Source of the DNA: Bradyrhizobium sp. 141
Lineage (GTDB): Bacteria; Pseudomonadota; Alphaproteobacteria; Rhizobiales; Xanthobacteraceae
Reading direction: 5' to 3'
Assembly (NCBI RefSeq): GCF_023074055.1
Contig: NZ_JADPKR010000078.1
Coordinates: forward strand, 62,001-126,000
Length of the DNA stretch: 64,000 nucleotides
The notes under the pieces were generated by a model. It was not told the DNA's origin. It saw only the letters and a program-made list of their open reading frames with translations, and ran no database searches. The translations under genes and the position numbers were made by a program. Of this stretch, positions 49,232 through 58,127 are shown one piece after another; the first letter of the stretch is position 1, and each line of letters starts with the position of its first letter.

Positions 49232-50209
49232 TCATTCGATGACATCGTTCGCGATTGCGAGCAAGCCCGCGGGTAGCGTGACGCCAAGCGCCTCGGTCGT
49301 CTTCAGGTTGATCGTCAGCTCGAACTTGGTGGGGTTCTGCACTGGAAGGTCGGCTGGCCGCGCGCCCTTCAGGATGCGATCGATATAGTCCGCGGCGCGG
49401 CGCAGCTGCTCGGCGCTGTCGGTGCTGTAAGCCATCAGCCCACCCTCCTCGACGAAGGTGCGGCTCCAGAACACCGCGGGCAAGCGAGCCTCGGCGATCG
49501 TCGCCAGCAGCTGCGTGCGATTGGCCATGGTGAAGAAATCAGGCAGAACCAGGAAGCCGCCGTCCTTGCGCGTAGCCAGCGCCGCGATCGAGCCGGCGTC
49601 GTTCACCGGCGCAGGCTCGACGGCCACGTGAAGCGTCCGCGCGGCGTCCTCGACCGTGCGCAGCATCAGGGGCGCGAACGGCGCGGTCTCGGGATTGTAG
49701 ACGACGAAGACGCGGCGAACGGGCGGCGTCACCTGCGTCAGCATCTCCAGCCATTTGCCGGCCAGTGGACCGTCGTAATCGGTGAAGCCGGTGATGTTGC
49801 CGCCGGGGTGCGCGAGGTTTTCGACAAAGCCCTGGCTGACGGGATCGGTGACGACGGCGAACACGATCGGGATCGCCGTCGTGCGCCGGCGCAACTCCTC
49901 GACCGAAGGCGTGCCGACCGCGAGCAGGATGTCGGGCTTGAGCGCGATCAACTCGTCGGCGAGCTGCGCGATGCGGGCGCGGTCGCCGCCACCGCTGCGC
50001 CAGTCGATCTTGAGGTTGTCGCGCTCCTTCCAGCCGTGGCCGGCAAGCGCCTCGACCAGGACCATGCTGCGCGTCTGCCCGATCGCATCATCGGCAGCCG
50101 TGACCGAGAGCACGCCGAGCCGCCGCGTCGCGTTCGGCTGCTGCGCCAGTGCCGGGACCGGCAGCGCCGCGATCATCCCAAGAAGCGCCAGGCACCTGCG
50201 GCGGTTCAT
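49232..50209 (-). CDS. ABC-type substrate-binding protein (ABC_sub_bind family)
   Basis: A 325-residue periplasmic protein with signal peptide MNRRRCLALLGMIAALPVPALAQ, belonging to the ABC substrate-binding group related to TrpX. Typical segments are IPIVFAVVTDPVSQGFVENLAHPGGNITGF and LLAIANDVIE at the end. It begins 10 bases after the hemH stop and so should be cotranscribed with ferrochelatase, an odd pairing. No permease or ATPase is present. Confidence 0.86.
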   Translation of the reverse strand: MNRRRCLALLGMIAALPVPALAQQPNATRRLGVLSVTAADDAIGQTRSMVLVEALAGHGWKERDNLKIDWRSGGGDRARIAQLADELIALKPDILLAVGTPSVEELRRRTTAIPIVFAVVTDPVSQGFVENLAHPGGNITGFTDYDGPLAGKWLEMLTQVTPPVRRVFVVYNPETAPFAPLMLRTVEDAARTLHVAVEPAPVNDAGSIAALATRKDGGFLVLPDFFTMANRTQLLATIAEARLPAVFWSRTFVEEGGLMAYSTDSAEQLRRAADYIDRILKGARPADLPVQNPTKFELTINLKTTEALGVTLPAGLLAIANDVIE

Positions 50210-50219
50210 GGGGCGCTCA

Positions 50220-51257
50220 TCAGATCCAGCCCTGAAGCTCGCGCAGCACCAGGGTGCGGATCACGTCCATGCCCGGCTCGCTGTCGTTGAGGCAGGGGAT
50301 CGCGGAAAACTGCTCACCGCCATTGTGCTTGAAGATCTCCGCATTCTCCTGCGCGATCTCCTCCAGCGTCTCGAGGCAGTCGGCGGCAAAGCCCGGCGTC
50401 ACCACCGCGATGCGGCGCACGCCTTCCTTCGCAAGCCGCTCCATGGTCTTGTCGGTGTAGGGCTGGAGCCACTCGTCATTGCCGAAGCGCGACTGGAAGG
50501 TCAGCAGCAGTCTTGTCTCGTCCATGCCGAGCCGGCGACGCAGCGCCTCGGTGGTGGCGATGCAGTGCTGCTGATAGGGATCGCCCTTGTCGACATAGGA
50601 TTTCGGCATGCCGTGGAAGGACGCCACGATCAGCTCAGGCTTGAAGGACAGCGTTGCCAGATGCGTCTCGATCGAGACGGCAAGCGCCTCGACATAGGCC
50701 GCGTCCTCGTAATAAGGCGGCGTCACCCGCAGCGTCGGTTGGTTGCGCAAACGGGCGAGCACGCGGAACACTTCGTCGCAGACGGTCGCCGACGTCGAGG
50801 CGGAATATTGCGGATAGAGCGGGACCGCCAGGATGCGCTCACAGCCTTTCGCGATCAGCGCGTCGATGCCCGACTTGATCGAGGGATTGCCGTAGCGCAT
50901 CGCCCAGTCCACCACGACGTGGCCTCTGTCGGAAAGGGCGGCGGCGAGCTTCGCGGCTTGCGACCGCGTGATGGTCTTCAGCGGCGATTCGTTCTTCTCG
51001 GTGTTCCAGATCTTCTGGTAGTCCAGCGCCTTGGTACGGGGACGGCTGCGCAGGATGATCCCGTTCAACACGGCTTTCCAGACCAGGCCCTGGTCCTCGA
51101 TGACGCGGGCGTCCGAAAGAAATTCCTTGAGATAGACCCGCACGCCCGGCGCATCGGCCGTATCCGGTGTTCCGAGATTGATCAGGAGCACGCCAACGCG
51201 CGGCAAGGCGGATTGGGCGGCCGGTCTCGCGGCCTCGATGGGGACGACACTGGTCAT
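50220..51257 (-). CDS. hemH: Ferrochelatase
   Basis: A 345-residue ferrochelatase, inserting Fe2+ into protoporphyrin IX in the last step of protoheme synthesis. GVLLINLGTPDTADAPGVRVYLKEFLSD, VPLYPQYSASTSATV, the metal-site His in VASFHGMPKSY, and TPGFAADCLETLEEI are all diagnostic. The substrate-binding protein gene follows directly. Confidence 0.95.
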   Translation of the reverse strand: MTSVVPIEAARPAAQSALPRVGVLLINLGTPDTADAPGVRVYLKEFLSDARVIEDQGLVWKAVLNGIILRSRPRTKALDYQKIWNTEKNESPLKTITRSQAAKLAAALSDRGHVVVDWAMRYGNPSIKSGIDALIAKGCERILAVPLYPQYSASTSATVCDEVFRVLARLRNQPTLRVTPPYYEDAAYVEALAVSIETHLATLSFKPELIVASFHGMPKSYVDKGDPYQQHCIATTEALRRRLGMDETRLLLTFQSRFGNDEWLQPYTDKTMERLAKEGVRRIAVVTPGFAADCLETLEEIAQENAEIFKHNGGEQFSAIPCLNDSEPGMDVIRTLVLRELQGWI

Positions 51258-51338
51258 GGCTCTGTGGGTCGCGCGTTGGTCCGAACTTGTCAAGGTGAGC
51301 CCGGCATCGCTAGGGTCGCACCCAGGCGGGAGGGGTTC

Positions 51339-51737
51339 ATGACACTCGCGGAATGGTGCGTCTTTGGAGCGCTGCTGCTCTATCTGTCTACGATCGCCTC
51401 GGTCAAATGGATCAGGTTTCGCCGCTTCGACAATTCCCGGCCGCGCGACCCTGCCTTCTACGAGGACGCGCTCTCGCAGCGCGCGCTCGGCGCGCACCAG
51501 AACGGCATCGAGACCTTTCCGTTCTTTGCCTTCGCGGTGCTGCTCGCCGAATACAGGGATTCGCCGCAGCGGCTGATCGACGAGCTCGCGGCACTGTTCC
51601 TGATCGTCCGGATCGCCTATGTGCTGACCTATCTCGGCAACCGCCCGACGCTGCGCTCGATCCTCTGGACCGTCGGCTTTGCGATCAATCTCGGGATCTT
51701 CTTCATGCCGGCGTTGAAGCGGTTTCTGCCGGTGTGA
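51339..51737 (+). CDS. MAPEG-family membrane protein
   Basis: A 132-residue protein with four membrane helices and the MAPEG pattern ALGAHQNGIETFPFFAFAVLLA. MAPEG proteins include glutathione-dependent enzymes, but bacterial members like this one have no assigned activity. GGGAGGGG lies 6 bases before the ATG. It is divergent from hemH. Confidence 0.88.
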   Translation: MTLAEWCVFGALLLYLSTIASVKWIRFRRFDNSRPRDPAFYEDALSQRALGAHQNGIETFPFFAFAVLLAEYRDSPQRLIDELAALFLIVRIAYVLTYLGNRPTLRSILWTVGFAINLGIFFMPALKRFLPV

Positions 51738-51760
51738 GGCGGCACGCATCTCTTCGACCC

Positions 51761-51893
51761 GTCATCCTGAGGTGCGAGACATGGGACGCAACGCGTCCCA
51801 TGGGGAGCCTCGAAGGATGAACGGCCCGGATGCAGACGGGCCGTCGCCCTTCGAGGCTCGCCTTGCGTGGCAAGGCGAGCACCTCAGGGTGAC
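51761..51893. repeat. Intergenic palindromic repeat, family F
   Basis: About 133 bases with ends GTCATCCTGAGGTGC and GCACCTCAGGGTGAC and inner arms GAGCCTCGAAGGATGAACGG and CCTTCGAGGCTCGCC, plus a small ATGGGACG/CGTCCCAT stem. Confidence 0.8.
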
Positions 51894-51937
51894 TGTTCGG
51901 AATCGAGACGCGCCGCGTCCGGGGCACGAGAGCTCGG

Positions 51938-53077
51938 CTAAAAACAGGTCGTTCGTTCGGCGGCGATGTAGCCGAATAACAGACCTGCGCCGAACAGCAG
52001 CACGACGCCCGCGGCCGCGAACTCAATGCCGCGCATGAACAGCGCACCGCCGCCATCGCGCCCGGCGCTGAGACGGGCGGCGATGTCCTTGGCGGAGACG
52101 GCGACGACCGCGATGGCCGCGACCGTGATCGCGGTGCCGAGCCCCATCAGGAAGGTGGCGGCAATACCGGCCCAGAACAGGCCCTGGGCGAGCGCGAACA
52201 CCAGCACGAGGATCGCGCCCGAACAGGGGCGGATGCCGACGGTCAGGATCGCGGCAAAGCCACGCCGCCAGCCGCCGGGACCGGCGAGCTCGCTCGGCGT
52301 GGGGCCGTGGGAATGGCCGCAATGCTCGTCGTGGACGTGACCGTGGGCGTGGTGGTGATGCGCGTGACCATGGTCGTGGTGATGATGATCATGACCATCA
52401 TCGTGGCCATGATGTTCATGCGCATCATGATGATGGTGATGGCCGTGATCATGGTGGTCATGCGGCATGCCGGCGATTGCCGGCACCGGCTGGGCCGCCT
52501 GCAGCGCGCGGATGAACGTGCGGCCCTTGACCCAGACGAGGCGCAGCCCGAACAGCGCGATCAAGGCGTAACTCGCGATCTCGATCGCGCCTTCCGCCTT
52601 GCACATGGTCTTGGCGGTCGCATTCAGGACCCAGGCCGAAATGCCGACGATCAGGATCGCCACTAGCGACTGCATCAGCGCCGAGGCAAAGGACAGCGCA
52701 ATACCGCGCCGCGCGGTCTCGCGGTTGGCGACGAGATAGGAGGCGATCACCGCCTTGCCATGGCCGGGGCCGGCGGCGTGGAAAATGCCGTAGGCAAACG
52801 AGATGAACAGCAGCGTCCATACCGCCGAGCCATCGGATTTCGCGGCGCGGATGGTCACCGACATCTGGCGATAGAATTCCGACTGTTTTGCCAGGAGCCA
52901 GCCGATGAGACCGCGTGCTTCAGGTTCGGCCGCCTGCGCCGGGCGCGGCGCGCCAAAGGGGTTTTGCGCGAGGAGATCGTGAAGCGCGCCATCCGCGACG
53001 CCGAGCACGACGATAAGAGCGGCGCAGGCAAGAAGCCCGCGGGCGAGCGGGGAATGAAGACGACCGATCAAGGGCAA
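51938..53077 (-). CDS. NicO-family nickel/cobalt transporter with His-rich loop
   Basis: A 379-residue polytopic protein. The conserved motifs are GIFHAAGPGHGKAVIASYL and TVGIRPCSGAILVLVFALAQ. A cytoplasmic or periplasmic loop at about 204-260 holds some 30 histidines with Asp and Gly, a metal-binding stretch. The family moves Ni2+, Co2+ or possibly Zn2+; direction is unclear. The annotated start is TTG 53077, inside the upstream gene's end; TTG 53071 is equally likely because GGTGGA is better spaced from it. Upstream in the same unit are DUF1007 and an M3 peptidase. Confidence 0.87.
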   Translation of the reverse strand: MPLIGRLHSPLARGLLACAALIVVLGVADGALHDLLAQNPFGAPRPAQAAEPEARGLIGWLLAKQSEFYRQMSVTIRAAKSDGSAVWTLLFISFAYGIFHAAGPGHGKAVIASYLVANRETARRGIALSFASALMQSLVAILIVGISAWVLNATAKTMCKAEGAIEIASYALIALFGLRLVWVKGRTFIRALQAAQPVPAIAGMPHDHHDHGHHHHHDAHEHHGHDDGHDHHHHDHGHAHHHHAHGHVHDEHCGHSHGPTPSELAGPGGWRRGFAAILTVGIRPCSGAILVLVFALAQGLFWAGIAATFLMGLGTAITVAAIAVVAVSAKDIAARLSAGRDGGGALFMRGIEFAAAGVVLLFGAGLLFGYIAAERTTCF

Positions 53078-53706
53078 TCCACCGTGATCTTGTTGGCGAA
53101 CATCATGCCGAAATTCGAGTTCTCGCCGTTCAGGAAGGTCTGCTCGTTGAGCTTCTGCGCACTGGCGGAGCCGTCGCTCGGCCGGTCGAGCTTCATCTGG
53201 CAGCCGGCGGGCGCGCCCACCAGCTTCACCGGACTCTCCTTGGCCATCTGGAAGTCGATGAAGAAGGAACGGTCGAACACTTCGAGCACCAGCTGCTTGG
53301 GCTTGACCGGGTTCTTCAGCGGCAGCGTGAAGTGCAGGGTCAGCGCCGTATCCTTGTAGTCGAGGAAATAGTCGACCGGCTCCTGGAATCGCTCCTTCTT
53401 GCCGTCGGCTCGCGCAAAGGTGAAATAGGCATATTCCTTCAGCGACTCGACATTGGTCTGCGCCAGCGGCCCGAGCTCCTCGCGCGTAAAGGCGCCCTTG
53501 GTCTTGCTCTCGAGCCCCTGCACCGCATAGGCCGAGAACATGTCGTCAAAGGTCCAGGCGTGGCGGACGCCGGTGATGGTGCCGTCGGCCGCGTAGAGCA
53601 ATTCGCTGGTCGCGGTGATCCAGACATGCGGATGCGCGCGCGCCGTGCCCGCCGCGAGTGTGAGGCCCAGGGCGAGCAGGAGTCCGAGCAGGGCGCGCAT
53701 GCCCAT
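53068..53706 (-). CDS. DUF1007-family periplasmic protein
   Basis: A 212-residue exported protein with signal peptide MGMRALLGLLLALGLTLAAGTARA followed at once by HPHVWITATSELLYA. The mature N-terminal H-P-H is a likely metal ligand. DUF1007 proteins are usually encoded beside NicO transporters, as here, and may act as periplasmic metal chaperones. Its start overlaps the M3 peptidase stop as TGATG, and its end overlaps the NicO start, so all three are coupled. Confidence 0.86.
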   Translation of the reverse strand: MGMRALLGLLLALGLTLAAGTARAHPHVWITATSELLYAADGTITGVRHAWTFDDMFSAYAVQGLESKTKGAFTREELGPLAQTNVESLKEYAYFTFARADGKKERFQEPVDYFLDYKDTALTLHFTLPLKNPVKPKQLVLEVFDRSFFIDFQMAKESPVKLVGAPAGCQMKLDRPSDGSASAQKLNEQTFLNGENSNFGMMFANKITVDCP

Positions 53707-55787
53707 CAGGCCGCCTTCGGAGCGTCGAGCAGACCGCGGCGGCGCAGCAGCGCGTCCGGCTCGGGCGGCCGGCCGCGGAAGGCCTCGTAGGCCGCTTCCG
53801 GATCGACCGATCCGCCGCTCGAGTAGATATCGTCGTGCAGGCGCTTTGCCACGGCAGGATCGAAGATATCGCCGGCCTCCTCGAAGGCGCCGAAGGCGTC
53901 GGCGTCCATCACCTCCGACCACATGTAGCTATAATAGCCGGCGGCATAATGGTCGCCGGTGAAGATGTGACCGAACTGCGTCGGGCGGTGACGCAGCGCG
54001 ATCTCCTCGGGCATGCCGATCTTCTCCAGCTCCTTCTTTTCGAAGGCACGGACATCCTGCGCGGCGACGGCCGGCTGGGTGTGGAATTCGAGGTCGACCA
54101 GGGCCGAGGAGACGAACTCGACCGTCGCAAAGCCCTGGTTGAACCTTCGCGCGGCAAGGAACCGCTGCAACAGCTCGTCCGGCAGCGGCTCGCCGGTCTG
54201 GTAGTGACGGGCGAACTTCTGCAGCACCTCGGGCCGCTCCTGCCAGTGCTCATAGAGCTGCGACGGCAGCTCGACGAAGTCGGTGAATACGGAGGTGCCC
54301 GACAGCGACGGATAGGTCACGTTGGAGAGCATGCCGTGCAGGCCGTGGCCGAACTCGTGGAACAGGGTGCGGGCATCGTCGGGCGACAGCAGCGAGGGCT
54401 CGCCGCCGGCTCCCTTGGCGAAATTGCAGATATTGAGGACGAGCGGCGCGACGTCGCCGTCGAGCTTCTGCTGGTCGCGCAACGAGGTCATCCAGGCGCC
54501 GGAGCGCTTCGACGGCCGGGCGAAGTAGTCGCCATAGAACAGCGCCTTGTGCTTGCCGTCGGGGCCCTTGACCTCCCAGACCCGAACGTCGGGGTGCCAG
54601 ACCGGAACGTCCTTGCGCTCCTCAAAGGTGATCCCGAACAGGCGCGTGGCGCAGTCGAAGGCGGCTTCGATCATGTGGTCGAGCGAAAGATACGGCTTGA
54701 TCGCCGCGTCGTCGAAATTGGCGCGCTGCAGGCGCAGCTTCTCGGCGTAGAAGCGCCAGTCCCAGGGAGCGAGCTGGAAATTGCCGCCCTCCTCCGTGAT
54801 CAGCGCCTGCATCTCGTCGCGGTCGGCGAGCGCCCGGGCGCGCGCCGGCTTCCAGACCCGCTCCAGCAGACCCCGCACCGCGTCCGGCGTCCTGGCCATC
54901 GAATCCTCGAGCCGGTAGGCGGCGTAGGTCGGATAGCCGAGGAGGTTCGCGCTCTCTTCGCGCAGCTTCAGGATCTCGACGATGGTTCCGTTGTTGTCGT
55001 TGGCATTGCCGTTGTCGCCCCGCGCGATGAAAGCCTTGTAGACCTTCTCGCGCAGGTCGCGCCGGGCAGAGCTCTTCAGGAACTGTTCGACCGAGGAGCG
55101 CGACAGCGTGACGATGGCCTTGCCTTCCATGCCGCGCTCCTCCGCCGCAGCCTTGGCGCTGGCGACGAAGCTCTCCGGCAGGCCCTGGCGATCGGCCTCG
55201 CCAAGCTCCATGAACCAGTCCTGCTCGTCGCCGAGCAGATGATGGCTGAAGCCGGTGCCGAGCTGGGCCAGCTGCTCGTTGATCTCGGCCATCCGCGTCT
55301 TGGCCTCCTCGGAGAGGCCTGCGCCGGCGCGGTGGAAGCGGGTATAGGTGCGCTCCAGGAGGCGGAGCTGCTCGGGTGTGAGACCGAGATCGGCGCGGTT
55401 CTCGTGCAGCTGGGCGATGCGACCAAACAGCACGGCGTTCATCATGATCGGATTCCAGTGCCGCGCCATCCGCAAGGAGACCTCCTTGTCGATCTCCAGG
55501 ATGGCCGGGTTGGAATGCGCCGAGACGAGGTCGTAGAAGACCGCCGCGACCTTGCTCAGCAGCTTGCCCGAGCGCTCCAGCGCCGTGATGGTGTTGGCGA
55601 AGTCGGGCGCGGCCGGATCGTTGGTGATCGCAGCGATCTCGGCGGAGTGATCGGCGAAGGCCTGCTCGAACGCCGGGAGGAAGTGCTCCGGCTTGATCTC
55701 GTCGAAGGGCGGGGTCGCAAACGGCGTCACCCAGGCCTTCAGCAGCGGATTGGTCTCGGAGTCCGTAGTTTGGCGGGGTTCTGACAT
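53706..55787 (-). CDS. dcp: M3-family zinc metallopeptidase (Dcp/oligopeptidase A type)
   Basis: A 693-residue M3 peptidase. The zinc site is HEFGHGLHGM (HExxH) with the third ligand Glu in the following helix. TPFATPPFDEIKPEHFLPAFEQA at the N-terminus and YYSYMWSEVMDADAF near the end are family hallmarks. It degrades short peptides in the cytoplasm. The choice between peptidyl-dipeptidase (Dcp) and oligopeptidase A is tentative. First gene of the DUF1007/NicO unit. Confidence 0.9.
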   Translation of the reverse strand: MSEPRQTTDSETNPLLKAWVTPFATPPFDEIKPEHFLPAFEQAFADHSAEIAAITNDPAAPDFANTITALERSGKLLSKVAAVFYDLVSAHSNPAILEIDKEVSLRMARHWNPIMMNAVLFGRIAQLHENRADLGLTPEQLRLLERTYTRFHRAGAGLSEEAKTRMAEINEQLAQLGTGFSHHLLGDEQDWFMELGEADRQGLPESFVASAKAAAEERGMEGKAIVTLSRSSVEQFLKSSARRDLREKVYKAFIARGDNGNANDNNGTIVEILKLREESANLLGYPTYAAYRLEDSMARTPDAVRGLLERVWKPARARALADRDEMQALITEEGGNFQLAPWDWRFYAEKLRLQRANFDDAAIKPYLSLDHMIEAAFDCATRLFGITFEERKDVPVWHPDVRVWEVKGPDGKHKALFYGDYFARPSKRSGAWMTSLRDQQKLDGDVAPLVLNICNFAKGAGGEPSLLSPDDARTLFHEFGHGLHGMLSNVTYPSLSGTSVFTDFVELPSQLYEHWQERPEVLQKFARHYQTGEPLPDELLQRFLAARRFNQGFATVEFVSSALVDLEFHTQPAVAAQDVRAFEKKELEKIGMPEEIALRHRPTQFGHIFTGDHYAAGYYSYMWSEVMDADAFGAFEEAGDIFDPAVAKRLHDDIYSSGGSVDPEAAYEAFRGRPPEPDALLRRRGLLDAPKAA

Positions 55788-55926
55788 CGCAAGTCCCGAT
55801 TTTCATGGGTCGATTGTTGCGGCCAGCTATAGCACGCGATGGGGCTTTTTTGGGCCATTTGGCCTTGCTCCCGGCCGCCTTTTCGGAGAGATTGCGGCCC
55901 TTGATGGACCACGGACCCCTGAGCTC

Positions 55927-56181
55927 ATGAACGCGCCTTCCTCGTCTTCCCGTCAGATCGCCTGGCCAAGCGTCATCACCGTCATCAGCGCCGCCATCCT
56001 GATCGGCGCCGAAGTGTTCGGCGCGGCCTTTGCCGGCGGCTGGGCGCTCGCGATCCTGTTCGGGCTCGGCGATCAGGGCACGCACATCCTTCAGGCCGTG
56101 CTGTTCACACTCGGCGTGCTCGTGATGACCGCCTTCATCCGCGCAGCTCAGCGCGTCGAGCCTTTCACGAAGCGCCGCTGA
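55927..56181 (+). CDS. 84-residue two-helix membrane protein
   Basis: Starts MNAPSSSSRQIAWPSVITVI and has two hydrophobic segments (about 14-44 and 52-70). No family recognised. Codon use fits the chromosome. It is divergent from the M3 peptidase and followed by the long leader region of the polyamine locus. The small size and Gly/Ala-rich helices suggest an accessory or assembly-type inner-membrane protein. Confidence 0.65.
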   Translation: MNAPSSSSRQIAWPSVITVISAAILIGAEVFGAAFAGGWALAILFGLGDQGTHILQAVLFTLGVLVMTAFIRAAQRVEPFTKRR

Positions 56182-56853
56182 CGCGTCCTCGCGCGCGAGA
56201 GACACGCGCGCGCAGAAAACTTAACGCGCGTTCATCTTCCGCGTCGCTCGCGCAACACTGCGCAAGCAGATGTTAGGCAATTCTGTCCGCAGCCTAAAAA
56301 AATTCTTGCGAACCAGAGTCAAAACGCTTATGTGCGGACTTGCCCAATTTCGCACGTGCCTGTGGTCGTGTGTCAGTCGGTAGGTATCCGGACAAGAGGC
56401 CGGACAGCCGCCAAGGGGTGAAGAAGCCGAGGGGCTCTTCGGAAGTGTGGAAGTCGGAAGGCTCATAGCCGGAAGACGAAAGCAAACCCGGAGCGTCCAG
56501 CATCTCTCTCAAGAGATGCCTTGTCGAAGGTGACTTCACTTTTTGCAACCGTGACTGGCAGCCGGAGGCGAACCGGCGCACCCCGCTCTCAACGGGGGAC
56601 GCGACTTAAAGCAACGACGGATCGGGCTTTTTTGGTCTCTACCGGCAGTCCAACGCCGGCGCGGGCTACTGAAAAGGCTTGTCCTTCATTGCCAGGTGTG
56701 CGGGCGGGAAACTCTCCCAACCAATCCACGGCAGCACAATTCGGTCTAGGGTTTTAGCCCTGTCGCGTCTCCATCGTGCGGCAGCGGCGAAGCACCCTCG
56801 TCCGAGAACCGCTTTGAACGAGCTCCGTCGCTGGGGCCGCTTTGGAGAGTGCT
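56182..56853 (+). other. Long leader region, candidate speF RNA element
   Basis: About 670 bases without a credible gene, directly upstream of an ornithine decarboxylase. It has a dense series of stems: TCCGG/CCGGA (56397-56414), GCATCTCT/AGAGATGC (56500-56519, perfect, loop CTCA), GCCGG/CCGGC (56561-56577) and CCCCG/CGGGG (56581-56597), then a six-T run at 56628-56633. Alphaproteobacteria carry a structured speF motif exactly in this position, and the GC-rich hairpin series here fits my memory of it. The T run after the hairpins could serve attenuation. Confidence 0.6.
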
Positions 56854-57996
56854 ATGACCGAACGTATCCAGGAATTCCTGCGCAACCGCCGCAAGGATGG
56901 CCTCGACACCGAGCCGTGCCTCGTCGTCGACCTCGAGGTCGTGCGCGACAATTACCAGACCTTCGCCAAGGCGCTGCCCGACAGCCGCGTGTTCTACGCC
57001 GTGAAGGCGAACCCCGCGCCGGAAGTGCTGGCGCTGCTCGCGTCCATGGGCTCCTGCTTCGACACCGCGACGGTCGCCGAGATCGAGATGGCGCTGGCCG
57101 CGGGTGCGACGCCCGACCGCATCTCCTTCGGCAACACGATCAAGAAGGAGCGCGACATCGCGCGCGCCTTCGCGCTCGGCATCCGGCTTTTCGCCGTCGA
57201 TTGCTCCGCCGAGGTCGAGAAGATCGCCCGTGCCGCCCCCGGCGCGAAGGTGTTCTGCCGCATCCTCTATGACTGCGCCGGCGCCGAGTGGCCGCTGTCG
57301 CGCAAGTTCGGCTGTGACCCGGAAATGGCCGTCGAGGTGCTCGACGTTGCCAAGCGCCTGGGCCTGGAGCCGTGCGGCATCTCGTTCCATGTCGGCTCGC
57401 AGCAGCGCAAGGTGAAGGCGTGGGACCGCGCGCTGGCGATGGCCTCGCAGGTGTTCCGTGACTGCGCCGAGCGCGGCATCAACCTGTCCATGGTCAACAT
57501 GGGCGGCGGCTTCCCGACCAAGTACCTGAAGGACGTGCCGCCGGTGGTGACCTACGGCCGCTCGATCTTCCGCGCGCTGCGCAAGCACTTCGGCAACCAG
57601 ATTCCGGAGACCATCATCGAGCCGGGTCGCGGCATGGTGGGCAACGCCGGCATTATCGAATCCGAGGTCGTGCTCATCTCGAAGAAGAGCGACGAGGACG
57701 AGGTGCGCTGGGTGTACCTGGACATCGGCAAGTTCGGCGGTCTCGCCGAGACCATGGACGAGTCGATCCGCTACGCCATCCGCACCCCGCATGACGGGGC
57801 GGACATGACGCCGTGCGTGCTCGCAGGTCCGACCTGCGACAGCGCCGACGTGCTGTACGAGAAGAGCCCGTATCCGCTTCCCGTCACGCTCGAGATCGGC
57901 GACAAGCTGCTGATCGAAGGCACCGGAGCCTATACGTCGACCTACTCGGCGGTGGCGTTCAACGGCATCCCGCCGCTGCGGACGTACCACATCTGA
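56854..57996 (+). CDS. speF: Ornithine decarboxylase (fold type III PLP enzyme)
   Basis: A 380-residue alanine-racemase-fold decarboxylase. The PLP lysine is K51 in FYAVKANP. GISFHVGSQQ and MVNMGGGFP hold the cofactor phosphate, and the active-site Cys328 is in GPTCDSADV. Length and motifs are those of bacterial ODC/lysine-ornithine decarboxylases, converting ornithine to putrescine; dual lysine activity is possible. The locus also encodes homospermidine synthase, which uses putrescine. It is preceded by a structured leader and followed by a hairpin terminator. Confidence 0.9.
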   Translation: MTERIQEFLRNRRKDGLDTEPCLVVDLEVVRDNYQTFAKALPDSRVFYAVKANPAPEVLALLASMGSCFDTATVAEIEMALAAGATPDRISFGNTIKKERDIARAFALGIRLFAVDCSAEVEKIARAAPGAKVFCRILYDCAGAEWPLSRKFGCDPEMAVEVLDVAKRLGLEPCGISFHVGSQQRKVKAWDRALAMASQVFRDCAERGINLSMVNMGGGFPTKYLKDVPPVVTYGRSIFRALRKHFGNQIPETIIEPGRGMVGNAGIIESEVVLISKKSDEDEVRWVYLDIGKFGGLAETMDESIRYAIRTPHDGADMTPCVLAGPTCDSADVLYEKSPYPLPVTLEIGDKLLIEGTGAYTSTYSAVAFNGIPPLRTYHI

Positions 57997-58028
57997 TCCG
58001 CCTCTCGTTCTGAGGTCTGACGAACCCG

Positions 58029-58048
58029 GGAGCCGGCTTGCCGGCTCC
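58029..58048 (+). terminator. Hairpin after ornithine decarboxylase
   Basis: GGAGCCGGC (58029-58037) pairs perfectly with GCCGGCTCC (58040-58048). The downstream sequence is only moderately T-rich. Confidence 0.5.
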
Positions 58049-58127
58049 TCCCTCACATCTCGATTTCTGACGACGTCTTGAACTGGCGTGCCGCTCGCAC
58101 GCCCGTTCAAGCGGGGACTGACGCGCC

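Noticed and set aside
52300..52450. A run of CAT/GTG-rich triplets resembling a tandem repeat
   Set aside because: In the minus-strand frame it encodes the His-rich loop of the NicO transporter. The units are irregular, so it is a coding low-complexity region and not a CRISPR or microsatellite array.
56521..56757. A 78-codon plus-strand frame in the polyamine leader, starting with TTG
   Set aside because: The translation is Arg/Thr/Ser-rich without a domain, it has no ribosome site, and it spans the paired hairpins of the leader. It is not similar to the SpeFL leader peptide of enterobacteria as I recall it.
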